From Tropicimonas sp. IMCC6043 (GTDB taxonomy: Bacteria > Pseudomonadota > Alphaproteobacteria > Rhodobacterales > Rhodobacteraceae): a stretch of 54,125 bases of DNA. A program made the position numbers and the translations under genes. Under the pieces are notes generated by a model. It ran no database searches. It was not told where the DNA came from and was given only the letters and a program-made list of their open reading frames with translations. Of this stretch, positions 34,714 through 44,257 are shown in pieces (within the stretch, counting starts at the first letter, position 1; each line of letters starts with the position of its first letter). The DNA is taken from NCBI RefSeq assembly GCF_004146235.1, contig NZ_SELO01000026.1:1-54125 (forward strand), in the 5' to 3' direction.

Positions 34714-37363
34714 CGAGGAGGCCACGAACAGCGAAGAGGCGCCGGCGACGGCGCCTCCAGTGCTATCCGTGCGCGCGGTGGACAAGCGCTTTGGTGGCGT
34801 CCACGCGCTGAAATCCGTGTCGCTGGACATACTGCCGGGCGAGATCCACGCGCTGGTCGGCGAGAACGGCGCCGGCAAGTCTACTTTGATGCGGGTGCTG
34901 ACTGGCGCCCATCCGCCCGACAGCGGCAGCGTGCTGATCGACGGGGCAGAGATCCGCCTTGCCTCGCCGCAGGACGCCTTTGCTCGCGGGATCGCCATGG
35001 TGTGGCAGGATACGCGGCTTGCAATGACGCTGGACGTTGCCTGGAACATTTCGCTATGCCACGAGCCCGGGGGCCGCGTGCTGGTGGACCGGGCGGCGAT
35101 GCTGGAGACCGCGCAAAGGGCGCTCGCCCGCATTGGGTCGGGCGCGGATCCGCTCGCCCTGCCGTCGGAGCTGTCCCGCGCCCAGATGCAGCAGGTGGAG
35201 ATCGCCCGCGCGCTGTCCCGCAGCACCCGCGTGCTGATCCTCGACGAGCCGACCTCAGCCCTGACGCCCGCCGAGACAGAGGGGTTGTTCCAGGTCCTCG
35301 CCGAGTTGCGCGCCGCGGGCACGGCCATCGTCTTCATCTCCCACCGCATCCCCGAGGTTCAGGCGATCGCCGACCGGGTCACGGTGATGAAGGACGGCGT
35401 GATCACCGGCACCCTGAGTGCCCAGGAGGCCACCGAGGCGCGGATCGTGTCGATGATGGTCGGCCGGGAGATGGGCCTCGACTTTCCGCCACGCGCGACC
35501 GCCCCCGGCGACGTGATCCTGCAGGTCTCGGGTCTGCGGACGGCCCATGCCAGGGACATCGCCTTCGAGGTCCGCGCCGGGGAGATCGTCGGCTTCGGCG
35601 GTATCGAGGGGTCGGGCCAGCAGCAGACTGCCCGCGCGCTCTTCGGACTGGGCATTCGCGGCGGGGAGGTGCGCCTCAACGGGCACCCCGTCCCGCTGTC
35701 GACGCCCGCGCAGGCGATTGCCGCGGGCATGATCTACGTGCCCGCCGATCGCCAGCGCGAAGGCCTGTTCCCGATCCATTCGATCCGTGAGAACGCTGCC
35801 CTGCCCAATGTCGGCGGCTGGACGCGGCGCGGCCTCATCGACGCCGGCCGCGAGGCGCGCGAGGTCGCCGCCCAGATGCAGGGCCTTCAGGTGAAGGCCC
35901 CGGGACCCGAGACGCTCGTGGGGGCGCTGTCGGGCGGCAACCAGCAGAAGGTCGTCTTTGCGCGCTGGTTCATCGGCGCGTCGGATGTCTACATCCTCGA
36001 CGAGCCGACCCAGGGCGTCGATGTCGAGACGAAGATGGAACTTTACGGCCTCATCCGCCGTCTGGCGGAGGGCGGCGCGGCGGTTGTGGTTGTCTCCTCC
36101 GACCTGCCGGAGCTGATCGGGCTGACCGACCGGATCCTCGTCTTCTCAGCGGGCCGGATCGCAGCGGATCTACGCTCAGCCGGGGCGACCGAGGAAGGCG
36201 TAATGCGCCACGCCGTCGGGGCCGCCAAGGGGGACGGAGACGGAGTCAGGGACCGGCACGCCAGCGGGCCCGACGGCACGGCACAGGGGCGCGCGGCGGT
36301 GCGGCGGCGACCGCTTCTGCAACGCTACTTGCCAGGGCTGCTCCTGCTGGCGCTGGTCGTTCTGATCGCCTTCGCTGCGAGCCTTGCCGCGCCCTATTTC
36401 CTCACGCCGCGGAACTTCGCGTCGATGGGCGGGCAGATCGCGCCGCTGGCAATTGCCGCGCTGGGCCAGATGTCCACGATCCTGCTGGGCGGGATCGACC
36501 TATCCGTGGGGCCGACGATCAGCCTCGTGACCGCAATCGCCTCCTACCTGCTGTCACCAGAAAGCGGCGTGCCTATCACCTTTGGCGTGCTGGCCTGCCT
36601 CTGCGCGGGCATCGCGGTCGGCGCGCTGAACGCGGCGCTGACGACGGTGCTGCGGATCCCCGATCTGGTGGCCACGCTGGCCACCTTCTCGGTGGTGCAG
36701 GGGATCGCGCTGATCGTGCGGCCGGCACCGGGTGGCCGGGTCTCGGGGGAGTTCGCGGACGCGGTCACGATGCGCCTGGGCATGGTGCCCGTCGTCTTTG
36801 TCGTCGCCGTCGTGCTTTACGTCGTGGCCGAGACGCTGCTGCTGCGCGGACGGCTCGGCGCGCGCTTCTACGCAACCGGCGGAAACGTCGCCTCGGCCCG
36901 CGCGGCGGGAATCGCGACGGACCGGCTGCGTGCCGGGGCCTATCTGTTCTCCGGCCTGATGGCCGCGGTCGCGGGACTGATCATCGCGGCCCGAATCGGG
37001 TCCGGCGATCCCCAGGCCGGCACAACCTTTACGCTCTCGACGGTCACCGCCGTCGTAGTCGGCGGCACTCTGGTCTTCGGCGGCGTCGGCACGGCGGTCG
37101 GCACGATGCTGGGCGCGATCCTGATCATCCTGATGCAGAACGTGCTGAACCAGCTCTATGTCTCCGCCTACTGGCAATATGTCTGGACCGGCGCACTGAC
37201 GCTTGTTGCCGTTGGCTTTCACGGGCTACGAACCCCCGAACGCCGGGCCGCGATGCGCGCCGCCGCGGGGCGGCTGGTCGCCCGCCAGCGTGCACCGATC
37301 CGAAGACCGGGCCCGCCGCACGATGAGGACACGCCCCAGGCCAAGCAGGAGTGCCACCGATGA
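34682..37363 (+). CDS. Fused RbsA-type double ATPase and RbsC-type permease
   Basis: This 893-residue protein joins two units that are normally separate. The first ABC domain has GENGAGKSTLMRVL (about residues 60-73), ELSRAQMQQVEIARAL and LILDEPTSAL. The second lacks a full Walker A, as in RbsA, but keeps LSGGNQQKVVFARWF and YILDEPTQGVD (about residues 419-447). From about residue 545 a complete permease follows, with GQMSTILLGGIDLSVGPTIS and GNVASARAAGIATDRL. The start is uncertain: ATG 34682 overlaps the binding-protein gene by 32 bases and GTG 34706 is an alternative. Fusion fixes the ATPase to permease ratio and leaves the separate permease as partner. Confidence 0.85.
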   Translation: MRNCAKSSVRDEEATNSEEAPATAPPVLSVRAVDKRFGGVHALKSVSLDILPGEIHALVGENGAGKSTLMRVLTGAHPPDSGSVLIDGAEIRLASPQDAFARGIAMVWQDTRLAMTLDVAWNISLCHEPGGRVLVDRAAMLETAQRALARIGSGADPLALPSELSRAQMQQVEIARALSRSTRVLILDEPTSALTPAETEGLFQVLAELRAAGTAIVFISHRIPEVQAIADRVTVMKDGVITGTLSAQEATEARIVSMMVGREMGLDFPPRATAPGDVILQVSGLRTAHARDIAFEVRAGEIVGFGGIEGSGQQQTARALFGLGIRGGEVRLNGHPVPLSTPAQAIAAGMIYVPADRQREGLFPIHSIRENAALPNVGGWTRRGLIDAGREAREVAAQMQGLQVKAPGPETLVGALSGGNQQKVVFARWFIGASDVYILDEPTQGVDVETKMELYGLIRRLAEGGAAVVVVSSDLPELIGLTDRILVFSAGRIAADLRSAGATEEGVMRHAVGAAKGDGDGVRDRHASGPDGTAQGRAAVRRRPLLQRYLPGLLLLALVVLIAFAASLAAPYFLTPRNFASMGGQIAPLAIAALGQMSTILLGGIDLSVGPTISLVTAIASYLLSPESGVPITFGVLACLCAGIAVGALNAALTTVLRIPDLVATLATFSVVQGIALIVRPAPGGRVSGEFADAVTMRLGMVPVVFVVAVVLYVVAETLLLRGRLGARFYATGGNVASARAAGIATDRLRAGAYLFSGLMAAVAGLIIAARIGSGDPQAGTTFTLSTVTAVVVGGTLVFGGVGTAVGTMLGAILIILMQNVLNQLYVSAYWQYVWTGALTLVAVGFHGLRTPERRAAMRAAAGRLVARQRAPIRRPGPPHDEDTPQAKQECHR

Positions 37364-38232
37364 CCGAGATCCGCCTTGCCGCGAAAGCTCACAACATCCT
37401 TGGCGAGGTGCCCATGTGGGACGCCGAGACCGGGACCCTGTGGTGGGTCGATATCGAGGGCTGCCTGCTTCAACGGCTGAGCGCGGCCAGCGGCGAGGTG
37501 ACCTCCTGGACCCTGCCGGAGCGGATCGGATCCTACGCGTTGCGCCGGGGCGGCGGGATCGTCTGTGCCTTCGCCAGCGGTCTTGCGTTCCACGATCTCG
37601 ACACCGGCCAGACCGACTGGATCGCCCGCCCCGAGGCCGACACCCCGCGAAACCGGTTCAATGACGGCAAGGTCGACCGGCAGGGCCGGTTCTGGGCCGG
37701 GACCATGGACGACCGGCTGAGCGACCGAACCGGGGCGCTCTACCGGCTCGACCCCGACCTGAGCGTGCATCGCATGGAAACCGGGATCGGTATTTCAAAC
37801 GCGCTCTGCTGGAGCCCCGACGACAGCCGCTTCTACTTCGCCGACACGATGCAGCAGGAGATCTGGTCCTACGAATTTGCGCCGGAGACGGGCGACATCG
37901 CGAACCGCAGCCTCTTTGCCCACACCCGCGACCAGCCGGGACAGCCCGATGGGGCCACCGTCGATGCAGAGGGCTTTCTCTGGAACGCCCAGTGGGACGG
38001 CTGGCGGCTGGTGCGCTATGCCCCTGACGGAACCATCGACCGTGTGGTGGATCTGCCTGTTCAGAAGCCAACGAGTTGCATCTTTGGTGGCCCGGACCTG
38101 CGAACCCTGTTCATTACCACCGCGATTTGGGATCTGAAGGGCGAGGCACTTGCGGAACAGCCGCTTGCCGGGTCATTGCTGGCGCTCGACACGGATGTGC
38201 CGGGCCTGCCAGAAACCCGGTTCGCAGCATAG
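37360..38232 (+). CDS. SMP-30/gluconolactonase-family lactonase
   Basis: This 290-residue beta-propeller enzyme hydrolyses sugar lactones to aldonic acids. Metal-site residues fit the family: E in ILGEVPMWD, N in NRFNDGKVDRQGRFWAGTM (about residue 97), N in GISNALCWSPDD (about residue 146) and D in QPDGATVDAEGFLWNAQW (about residue 196). It overlaps the ATPase-permease stop by ATGA. With the dehydratase it gives lactone to aldonate to 2-keto-3-deoxy acid. A sugar dehydrogenase making the lactone is not in the window. Confidence 0.87.
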   Translation: MTEIRLAAKAHNILGEVPMWDAETGTLWWVDIEGCLLQRLSAASGEVTSWTLPERIGSYALRRGGGIVCAFASGLAFHDLDTGQTDWIARPEADTPRNRFNDGKVDRQGRFWAGTMDDRLSDRTGALYRLDPDLSVHRMETGIGISNALCWSPDDSRFYFADTMQQEIWSYEFAPETGDIANRSLFAHTRDQPGQPDGATVDAEGFLWNAQWDGWRLVRYAPDGTIDRVVDLPVQKPTSCIFGGPDLRTLFITTAIWDLKGEALAEQPLAGSLLALDTDVPGLPETRFAA

Positions 38233-38240
38233 GGATCGTC

Positions 38241-39023
38241 GTGGCGGAAAAGCTTCAGAAAGGAACCGGTTCAACGCCGCCCGCAGCCACCATCGCCGCG
38301 GACGGCCCGAATCGGGCCGGGCGCAGCGTCTACCGCATGGTCGTCGAGACCGTCGCGCGTGATGTCGTCTCGGGGCGATATGGGCCGGGGGAAATCCTGC
38401 CGACAGAGGCGGTGCTGGGCGAGCAGCTCGGGGCCGGCCGCTCCTCGGTCCGGGAGGCAATGCGCGTTCTGGTCGACAAGGGCATGCTCGAGATCCGGAC
38501 GCGCACCGGTGCCCGCGTCACCGACAGGGACACCTGGCGCAGTCTCGACCCTGATGTGGTGCGATGGACGCTGGACCTGCGTCCCGACCATAAATTCCTG
38601 GCAGACCTGCTCGAAGCACGGCGGATCATGGAGCCCCAAGCTGCTGCACTGGCCGCCCACCGGGCGACGGCTTCCGACCTGTCGCGGATGGAGAGCGCGC
38701 TTCACGCCATGACGACGGCCCTGCCCGGCGATATCGACTCCTGCGTCGAGGCCGACGCCGCCTTTCACCAGTCGATCCTCGCCGCGTCGGACAACCTCGT
38801 CTTGCGCGAGTTCGAGATCATCATCGACGCGGCCCTGCGGACCGCCTTCCGGCTATCCACGTCGCTGGCGCAGTCATACAGTGCGACAATCCATTCCCAT
38901 AACGACGTCTTCGAGGCGATCCGGCTTCGCGATCCCGTGAGGGCAATGTCGTCGATGTCATTGCTTCTGGATGTCGCAGCGGCCGACCTGGGACTGCCGA
39001 ACGGTATCGTTGGAGCCGGATGA
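38241..39023 (+). CDS. GntR-family regulator with FCD domain
   Basis: This 260-residue regulator has a winged helix with RSVYRMVVETVARDVVSGRY, ILPTEAVLGEQLGAGRSSVR and EAMRVLVDKGMLEIRTRTGA (about residues 20-90). A helical FCD ligand domain follows, with LLEARRIMEPQAAALAA, D-x-x-F-H-x-S-I-L-A-A-S and TIHSHNDVFEAI (metal-binding histidines). GTG 38241 sits just after AGGGAT and eight bases after the lactonase stop. It is the last gene of the sugar operon and most likely controls it in response to a pathway acid. Confidence 0.85.
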   Translation: MAEKLQKGTGSTPPAATIAADGPNRAGRSVYRMVVETVARDVVSGRYGPGEILPTEAVLGEQLGAGRSSVREAMRVLVDKGMLEIRTRTGARVTDRDTWRSLDPDVVRWTLDLRPDHKFLADLLEARRIMEPQAAALAAHRATASDLSRMESALHAMTTALPGDIDSCVEADAAFHQSILAASDNLVLREFEIIIDAALRTAFRLSTSLAQSYSATIHSHNDVFEAIRLRDPVRAMSSMSLLLDVAAADLGLPNGIVGAG

Positions 39024-39113
39024 ACGGCAAACCGTTGGTTATCCGGGCGCGGCACGGTTACCTCATGAAAAACGCTGCTGGCCTTCGAGAACCACAGATT
39101 ACGTTTGGTCTTC

Positions 39114-39247
39114 TAGAGCGCGTCGCGGGCTTTGAGATTCAGGGTTCCCGGCTTTTGCGCGATATGATTCCCTGCTGCTGAGGCAGTTAAATCTCTCCGC
39201 GGGGTGCTGACGTCAGACAATGTCAAAATGGCCTGGACCCACGCTCG
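39114..39247 (+). mobile_element. IS630-type terminal fragment
   Basis: TAGAGCGCGTCGCGGG and the following GATTCAGGGTTCCC match the ends at 7123 and 12454. No second end or transposase is found, so this is a broken copy. It occupies most of the gap between the GntR gene and the AraC fragment. Right boundary is approximate. Confidence 0.45.
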
Positions 39248-39469
39248 ATGCCGAGTTGGTTGGCGAAAGGTGTGCAGACTTTCAGGGCGCTGCGTAACGA
39301 GGAGCACTTCTCGGTCGCGCGCAAGTTGCTCGAGCCTACGAACATTCCTATCGTTGAAATCGGAGCAATCCTCGGCGTCGCATCCCTAAGCGTGTTCACT
39401 GAAGCATTTCTCCGCCTCAGTGGGACACCGCCAACCGCCTGGCGCACAAGGTCATCCGACACCACTTAG
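39248..39469 (+). pseudogene. C-terminal fragment of an AraC-family regulator
   Basis: The frame carries ARKLLEPTNIPIVEIGAILG and FTEAFLRLSGTPPTAWR, the second helix-turn-helix of AraC-type regulators with its standard F-x-x-A-F-x-R...G-x-x-P-x-x-W-R ending. The ligand domain and first helix-turn-helix are missing. The fragment follows directly on IS630-type sequence, so insertion or deletion probably removed the rest. Confidence 0.65.
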
Positions 39470-39921
39470 GAGTGCTGCCATACGGACTGCAGAACCAGGA
39501 ACAGGAACGCCGTCGAACAGCCGAACATCAACACCCCGGTTATTGCGATCAGCGTGCCGATGTGCCTCCACGGATACTTCAGCAGGATGTCGCCATAACC
39601 CAGCGTCGTGACAGATGCCGCGGAGAAGTAAACGCCCTCAGTAACACTTTGCAAAAGCTTTGTCCGATGCAGGAAAACGCCCCACAGGGCGGCCTGGCCA
39701 GCGTGCACCGCCATCAGTGCGAAGAAGCTCCCGAGGACGATGAGCTTGCCAGCATTCTTGGCCCCAAGGGCTTCTCGTAGCCAGGACCGGGAGCGCAGCA
39801 CCTCACCGGCCACGTCAAATATCATCACCAACTGGATGAAGAACAGCACGAGTGCCAGCAGCACGGCGAGGCCATAGACCTCTGCAATTCTCTTGCGTGA
39901 AGGCGGAAGATGCATGTCCAT
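39466..39921 (-). CDS. Two-helix potassium-channel-like membrane protein
   Basis: This 151-residue membrane protein has hydrophobic helices near residues 14-38, 58-82 and 120-145. The pore segment GVYFSAASVTTLGYGDILL (about residues 93-111) holds the T-x-G-Y-G-D selectivity filter of potassium channels. No cytoplasmic RCK or nucleotide-binding domain is present. ATG 39921 follows GAGGGA; a longer frame to 40128 lacks a ribosome site. It lies 116 bases downstream of the ClC gene on the same strand, so the two ion channels may be expressed together. Confidence 0.78.
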   Translation of the reverse strand: MDMHLPPSRKRIAEVYGLAVLLALVLFFIQLVMIFDVAGEVLRSRSWLREALGAKNAGKLIVLGSFFALMAVHAGQAALWGVFLHRTKLLQSVTEGVYFSAASVTTLGYGDILLKYPWRHIGTLIAITGVLMFGCSTAFLFLVLQSVWQHS

Positions 39922-40037
39922 GCCTGTTCCCTCAGACGTGTCTTCACGCGAGCCTCGATTTTCGGTCGGTGTTCGAAGTGGCTTTCTGTTCACTCGCGTT
40001 GCTTCCCGATTGATTTCCACACGCGGCCCAAACCGGA

Positions 40038-41348
40038 TCAGCGCTTCGACGTTGCCGCGCGCGCCTTCAGGGCAGCATAAATTGGGAGCTGGCGTAGGGT
40101 TTCGGCCACCAGCATTGATCCGAAACACCCCGCAAGTAATGGCAGGAGAAGCGTCGAACTTCCCGTCATCTCGATGACCAGCACGATCCCGGTGAGAGGC
40201 GCACGGACGGAACCGGCAAAAAAGGCCCCCATTCCGACAAGAGCAAAGGCTTCCGGCCGAACGGCAAGGTCCGGGACCGAAGCGTCGACAACATAGCCAA
40301 AAGCCAGACCGGAGGCTGCCCCCAGAACCATCAGCGGGGCAAACAGGCCGCCAGGCGTACCGGCGGCATAGGACGCCGCTCCTAAAACCATACGGAACAG
40401 AAAAAGCGCGGGAAGTGCCACGAGGAGCAAATCGCCATTCAGTGCCTTCTGAGTGATGCCATCGCCTCCGCCCACAAGGTGCGGTGTGATCCAGGCCAGG
40501 AGCCCCACGACGGCACCAATACCGGCCGCCCGGAATTCGATCGGCCCGCCGATCCGTTCGGCAAGCGTCAGGGTGGCAAGCAGACCACGATTGTGGGCGA
40601 CCGAAAGCAAACCGACGAACAGGCCGAGAATGAGAAACAAGACCAACTCCGTAACGCCACCGGAGGCAAGGTCCGTGACATTGAAATCCAGCGAGTTTCC
40701 CAGCAAGCTCCGCGACACCGTGATTGCGCCAGCAGACGCGCCAAGGGCCACCAAACCGATGCGCGGATCAAATCGGCCAACCAATTCCTCGAGCACGAAG
40801 ATCGCGCCAGCGCCGGGAGCGTTGAATGCAGTCGCAAGACCAGCTCCCGCACCACCCGCGATCAGGGCGCGACGGTCCTCAGTGTCGCGGCGAAAGAGGC
40901 CTCCGATGATGTGCGCGGCTGTTACCCCCATCTGCACACTTGGCCCCTCTCGGCCGAGGGCAAGGCCGCTGCCCATGGCCAACACGCCACCTAGGAATTT
41001 CACCGGGATGAGGCGCGCGGGCGCGGGCGCGAGTGATCCTTCAAGCACCGCCTCGACATGCGGGATACCGCTTCCCGCGGCATCGGGCGAAAAACGACGC
41101 ACAAGCCAGGCAGCCAATCCGGCAGCCAGCGCGGCCCCTGTCATCATCATGAGTGGGCCCAGGATGGGGTAGGAACTTGTGTGTACGACAGCCATCTCTC
41201 GGAACGCATCGGCGCGTTCGAGAGAGTAGCGAAATGCGGCGCCGATCAGGCCGGCGGCCATGCCGACAATGATCGAGAGCAATGCCAGAGCCGCCATCGC
41301 GCGGGTTTCGGATGCCGACCTTCTTGCCAGCGATGTCATAGTCCGCAT
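40038..41348 (-). CDS. ClC-family chloride channel/antiporter
   Basis: This 436-residue polytopic membrane protein has the three anion-binding signatures of the ClC family: GSGIPHVEAVL (about residues 92-102), GREGPSVQMG with the gating glutamate (about residues 132-141), and GGLFAPLMVLGAASG (about residues 333-347). No CBS domains follow, as in many short bacterial members. Pairing with a potassium-type channel suggests a role in osmotic or pH balance. The start at 41348 (MRTMTS) is chosen by length. Confidence 0.88.
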   Translation of the reverse strand: MRTMTSLARRSASETRAMAALALLSIIVGMAAGLIGAAFRYSLERADAFREMAVVHTSSYPILGPLMMMTGAALAAGLAAWLVRRFSPDAAGSGIPHVEAVLEGSLAPAPARLIPVKFLGGVLAMGSGLALGREGPSVQMGVTAAHIIGGLFRRDTEDRRALIAGGAGAGLATAFNAPGAGAIFVLEELVGRFDPRIGLVALGASAGAITVSRSLLGNSLDFNVTDLASGGVTELVLFLILGLFVGLLSVAHNRGLLATLTLAERIGGPIEFRAAGIGAVVGLLAWITPHLVGGGDGITQKALNGDLLLVALPALFLFRMVLGAASYAAGTPGGLFAPLMVLGAASGLAFGYVVDASVPDLAVRPEAFALVGMGAFFAGSVRAPLTGIVLVIEMTGSSTLLLPLLAGCFGSMLVAETLRQLPIYAALKARAATSKR

Positions 41349-41429
41349 CTGTCGTGTCCGTCGTCAGAGTATTTCGGAGAGCGCGGGGTTTTCTCGTAGC
41401 AAGGGTTCCGGTTGGGTTTCTGTTTGAAG

Positions 41430-42125
41430 TTATGCGGCAGCGCTCTGATGCTGCAAGCGGCGTTTTCTGATGGTCTGTTTCTTGATCTCCTCTCTCATGG
41501 ACAGGATCTGCGCGCTGTGGCCGTGGTAGACGTCGGCGGGCGTCAGGTTTCCCAGGCTCTCGTGGTATCGGCGATTGTTGTAGTATTCGACGAAGGCTTC
41601 GATCTATCGCTCGAGATCGCCGGGCAGGAAGTAGCTTTCCAGCAGAACGCGGTTCTTCATAGTCTGATGCCAGCGTTCGATCTTGCCCTGGGTCTGGGGA
41701 TGATGCGGCGCCCCCGAACATGATCCATGCCCTCGTCTTCGAGAAAGACAGCGAGATCCTTGGCGACAAAGGACGAGCCGTCGCCAATAGTCGCTCGAAC
41801 TGGTGGCGCGTCCATTGGCAACTCGCTGAGAAGGCGAGGCTTGTGCACGACCGTCACGTCGTCGCAGCCTGACGCCACCAGCGCCAGTTCCAGCGTCTCG
41901 GTCAAGTCGCTGGCCTTCATCGTCGTGCAGAGCTTCCACGCGACAATTTAGCGGATGTGGTCGTCGAGGATCGTGCTGAGATAGAACCAGCCCCAGCCGA
42001 TCACCTTGAGATAGGTGAAGTCGGTCTGCCAGAGTTCGTTGGGCTGGGTTGTCTTGTCCCGGAACTCGTCGGCCGCGCGGAGGACAACATGGGCCGGCGC
42101 GGTGAGCCGGCGCGGTGATCAGGTC
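41430..42125 (-). pseudogene. Decayed IS3-family transposase (OrfB part)
   Basis: Minus-strand reading gives the catalytic core in pieces: QTDFTYLKVIGWGWFYLSTI, ILDDHIR then a stop codon, IVAWKLCTTMKASDLTETLE, GDGSSFVAKDLAVFLEDEGM, HHPQTQGKIERWHQTMKNRV and a C-terminal SMREEIKKQTIRKRR. In-frame stops occur near 41950 and 41608, and frame changes occur near 41720 and 41835. OrfA is absent. The copy is dead. It separates the ClC gene from the TPR regulator. The 81 bases on its left (41349-41429) show nothing more. Confidence 0.8.
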
Positions 42126-42219
42126 GGTGGCTTTGCTGGACGGAATTGACGAAAGTCAGACTTCGCGTCGATGGAAGAGTTCCACAGGACAGCGCGCCAG
42201 TCCGCCCATCTGGTTGGCG

Positions 42220-44040
42220 TTATTCCATTGTGGTTGCCGGTTCTGTCCAACCAGCTTCTTTCAGACCCGCTACCAATGCCTCGACAATCTCGTCGGTGGC
42301 CTGATGCATGCGGTAGACCGCCGCCGGATCGCGCCCGATCAACGGCCAGGCCTCGGCCATGGCCGCCAACTCGGCGCGCGCCGCTTCCATGTCGCCCAGC
42401 TTGGCATGGTTCATCGCGGCGAACGACAGGCCAACAGCCGAGCCCAACTTGGACGATTTCTCGGCCGCGTCGAGGGAGCGGGCGTAGTCGCCGTCGAGAT
42501 AAGCATAGACCGCGATCATATGATGGTACCACCCCGGCGGATTGGCGCTGCGCGCAACCGCCTGCTCGAGATAGGTCAGGCCCTCCCGATCGCCGCGCAC
42601 CGCCAGCCGCCAGCCCATCTGTGCGAGGATGTCGGGATCGTGCGGATTGAGCGCCAGAACCTGGCGTTGAAGGGCCTCCGCTGCAGCGTAGTCGCCCTGG
42701 TAGAACGTAATTGCCGCGAGGGCCGACAGCGCACGCTGGCTGCTGCCATCGATTTCAACCGCGCGTGACGCTGCATCGAACGCCGCAGCCATTTCTGCAG
42801 GGCGCTCGGCCTCGGCAACGACGTCCATCCGCACCGCGTCGAGATGCAGCCAGCCGAGCATCGCCCAGGCGTCGGCATAGCCGGGATCGCGCACGACCGC
42901 CTGATTCAGGCAAGCCATGGCTGGCGCCAGGAGCGCGTCCTCGAAGCTCCGCCTGTAATCATAGGCGCGCAGGATGCAGGCGTAGCTCGGCATGCTGGGC
43001 GCGCTGTCGCTGTCCATGCGCTGCGCTACGGCCTCGTTCACAGCGCCGTAGGGCTCGCCGAGTTCGGTAGAGATTGCCACCGCAAGATCCCTTTGCGCCC
43101 CGATCAGATCGCTCGGGGTGAGCGGTTTGTCGTAGCTGCCACTCCAGCGGACCTCGCCCGACTGCGCATCGACCAGCCGAGCGCGGAGGTGCACATGGCC
43201 ATTCTGCGATTGCATGATACCGGTCACGACATAGGAGACCCCCAGGTCGCGCCCGAGGGCCACCGGGTCGGCACCGGCATCCTGACGAAAGCTGGCTGTG
43301 GTCGAGTAGACCCGGAAGTTCTGAAAAAGCATGAGATTGGCGATCAGTTCCTCGGTCACGCCCGAGGCGATCATCTCCATCTCATCGATATCGCCGAACG
43401 CCTCGAACGGCAAAACGATGAGGGCCGGCGTCCTGGCCTGGGTTGCTTCCGGCTTCGCGCCGCGCAGCCCGAAGAACGCGGCCGCGATCGCTGCCAAGCC
43501 GAATATCGCGAGAAGGGCTGCAGTCAGTATAAGGCGCCCGCGGCTGCGCCCAGCCGGGAAGCCCGCCTCGGGTGAGGGCGTCACGGTTGGGTCCGGGTCC
43601 GGTAGCGCCGCGTCTGGTGGAGCGGCGTCAGGGAGCGGCGTCGGGGTGGCCGTGGCCTTATTCTGCCATTCGAAACGCGGGACGTAGGCCCCTTTGGGAA
43701 TGGTGATGCGAACGGGATCCTGGTTGCCGGCGTCGACATAATAGCTGTCGAGGTCGCTGCGCAGCCGCCGTGCCTCGAGACGCACGACCGGGTCGGATTG
43801 CTGATCGAAGGTTTCGTCCCGTCCGAAAACGGCGATTGCCACGGTGGTGCCCTTCATCCGGGGACCGCGACCGGCCAGGGCCTCGTCAACGATGAATTGC
43901 AGCATCACCCGCCGGCGTTGGCTGGCGCGGAAGGATGCGTTGTCCAGAATCCGCTGCAACTGCGCCCGGATATCGACTTCGGAGGGGGGAGGTCGGGATG
44001 TCGTCGTATCGGCTTGGTGGGCATCGCGCGCTTGTTTCAT
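42220..44040 (-). CDS. CadC-like membrane regulator with TPR repeats
   Basis: This 606-residue protein has an N-terminal winged-helix-like domain common in alphaproteobacteria (QLQRILDNASFRASQRRRVM, then DPVVRLEARRLRSDL). A proline-rich linker and one transmembrane helix (ILTAALLAIFGLAAIAAAFF) follow. A TolB/FlgO-like domain comes next, with LIVLPFEAFGDIDEMEMIAS and GVSYVVTGIMQ, then TPR-type helices to the end. Start ATG 44040 is preferred; upstream codons lack a ribosome site. It is divergent from the sulfatase operon and so is a good candidate to regulate it, sensing a signal outside the cytoplasm. Confidence 0.72.
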   Translation of the reverse strand: MKQARDAHQADTTTSRPPPSEVDIRAQLQRILDNASFRASQRRRVMLQFIVDEALAGRGPRMKGTTVAIAVFGRDETFDQQSDPVVRLEARRLRSDLDSYYVDAGNQDPVRITIPKGAYVPRFEWQNKATATPTPLPDAAPPDAALPDPDPTVTPSPEAGFPAGRSRGRLILTAALLAIFGLAAIAAAFFGLRGAKPEATQARTPALIVLPFEAFGDIDEMEMIASGVTEELIANLMLFQNFRVYSTTASFRQDAGADPVALGRDLGVSYVVTGIMQSQNGHVHLRARLVDAQSGEVRWSGSYDKPLTPSDLIGAQRDLAVAISTELGEPYGAVNEAVAQRMDSDSAPSMPSYACILRAYDYRRSFEDALLAPAMACLNQAVVRDPGYADAWAMLGWLHLDAVRMDVVAEAERPAEMAAAFDAASRAVEIDGSSQRALSALAAITFYQGDYAAAEALQRQVLALNPHDPDILAQMGWRLAVRGDREGLTYLEQAVARSANPPGWYHHMIAVYAYLDGDYARSLDAAEKSSKLGSAVGLSFAAMNHAKLGDMEAARAELAAMAEAWPLIGRDPAAVYRMHQATDEIVEALVAGLKEAGWTEPATTME

Positions 44041-44181
44041 TGACCAGCCCTGTAAAACGATCGCCTTCTGGCCGCCTATCAATCCGCCCTCTGATACAGG
44101 ACGCCGCGGCACAATGAAACGCCCATTTGGCCGCCGCTGGCCGGGGTCGGATGCGTCAGCTTTCGAAGAATACTGCAAGTT

Positions 44182-44193
44182 CGAACATGTTCG
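44182..44193. promoter_or_regulatory. 12-bp palindrome in the divergent regulator/sulfatase promoter region
   Basis: CGAACATGTTCG is a perfect dyad in the 217-bp gap between the minus-strand TPR regulator and the plus-strand gene at 44258. Position in a divergent control region makes an operator role plausible. Chance occurrence of a 12-bp dyad is not excluded. Confidence 0.3.
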
Positions 44194-44257
44194 CACCTCC
44201 CAGATCAGGAGTTCTTGAGGCCCAGTGGCGTCTGAATATGTCCTGGGGAGAGTATCG

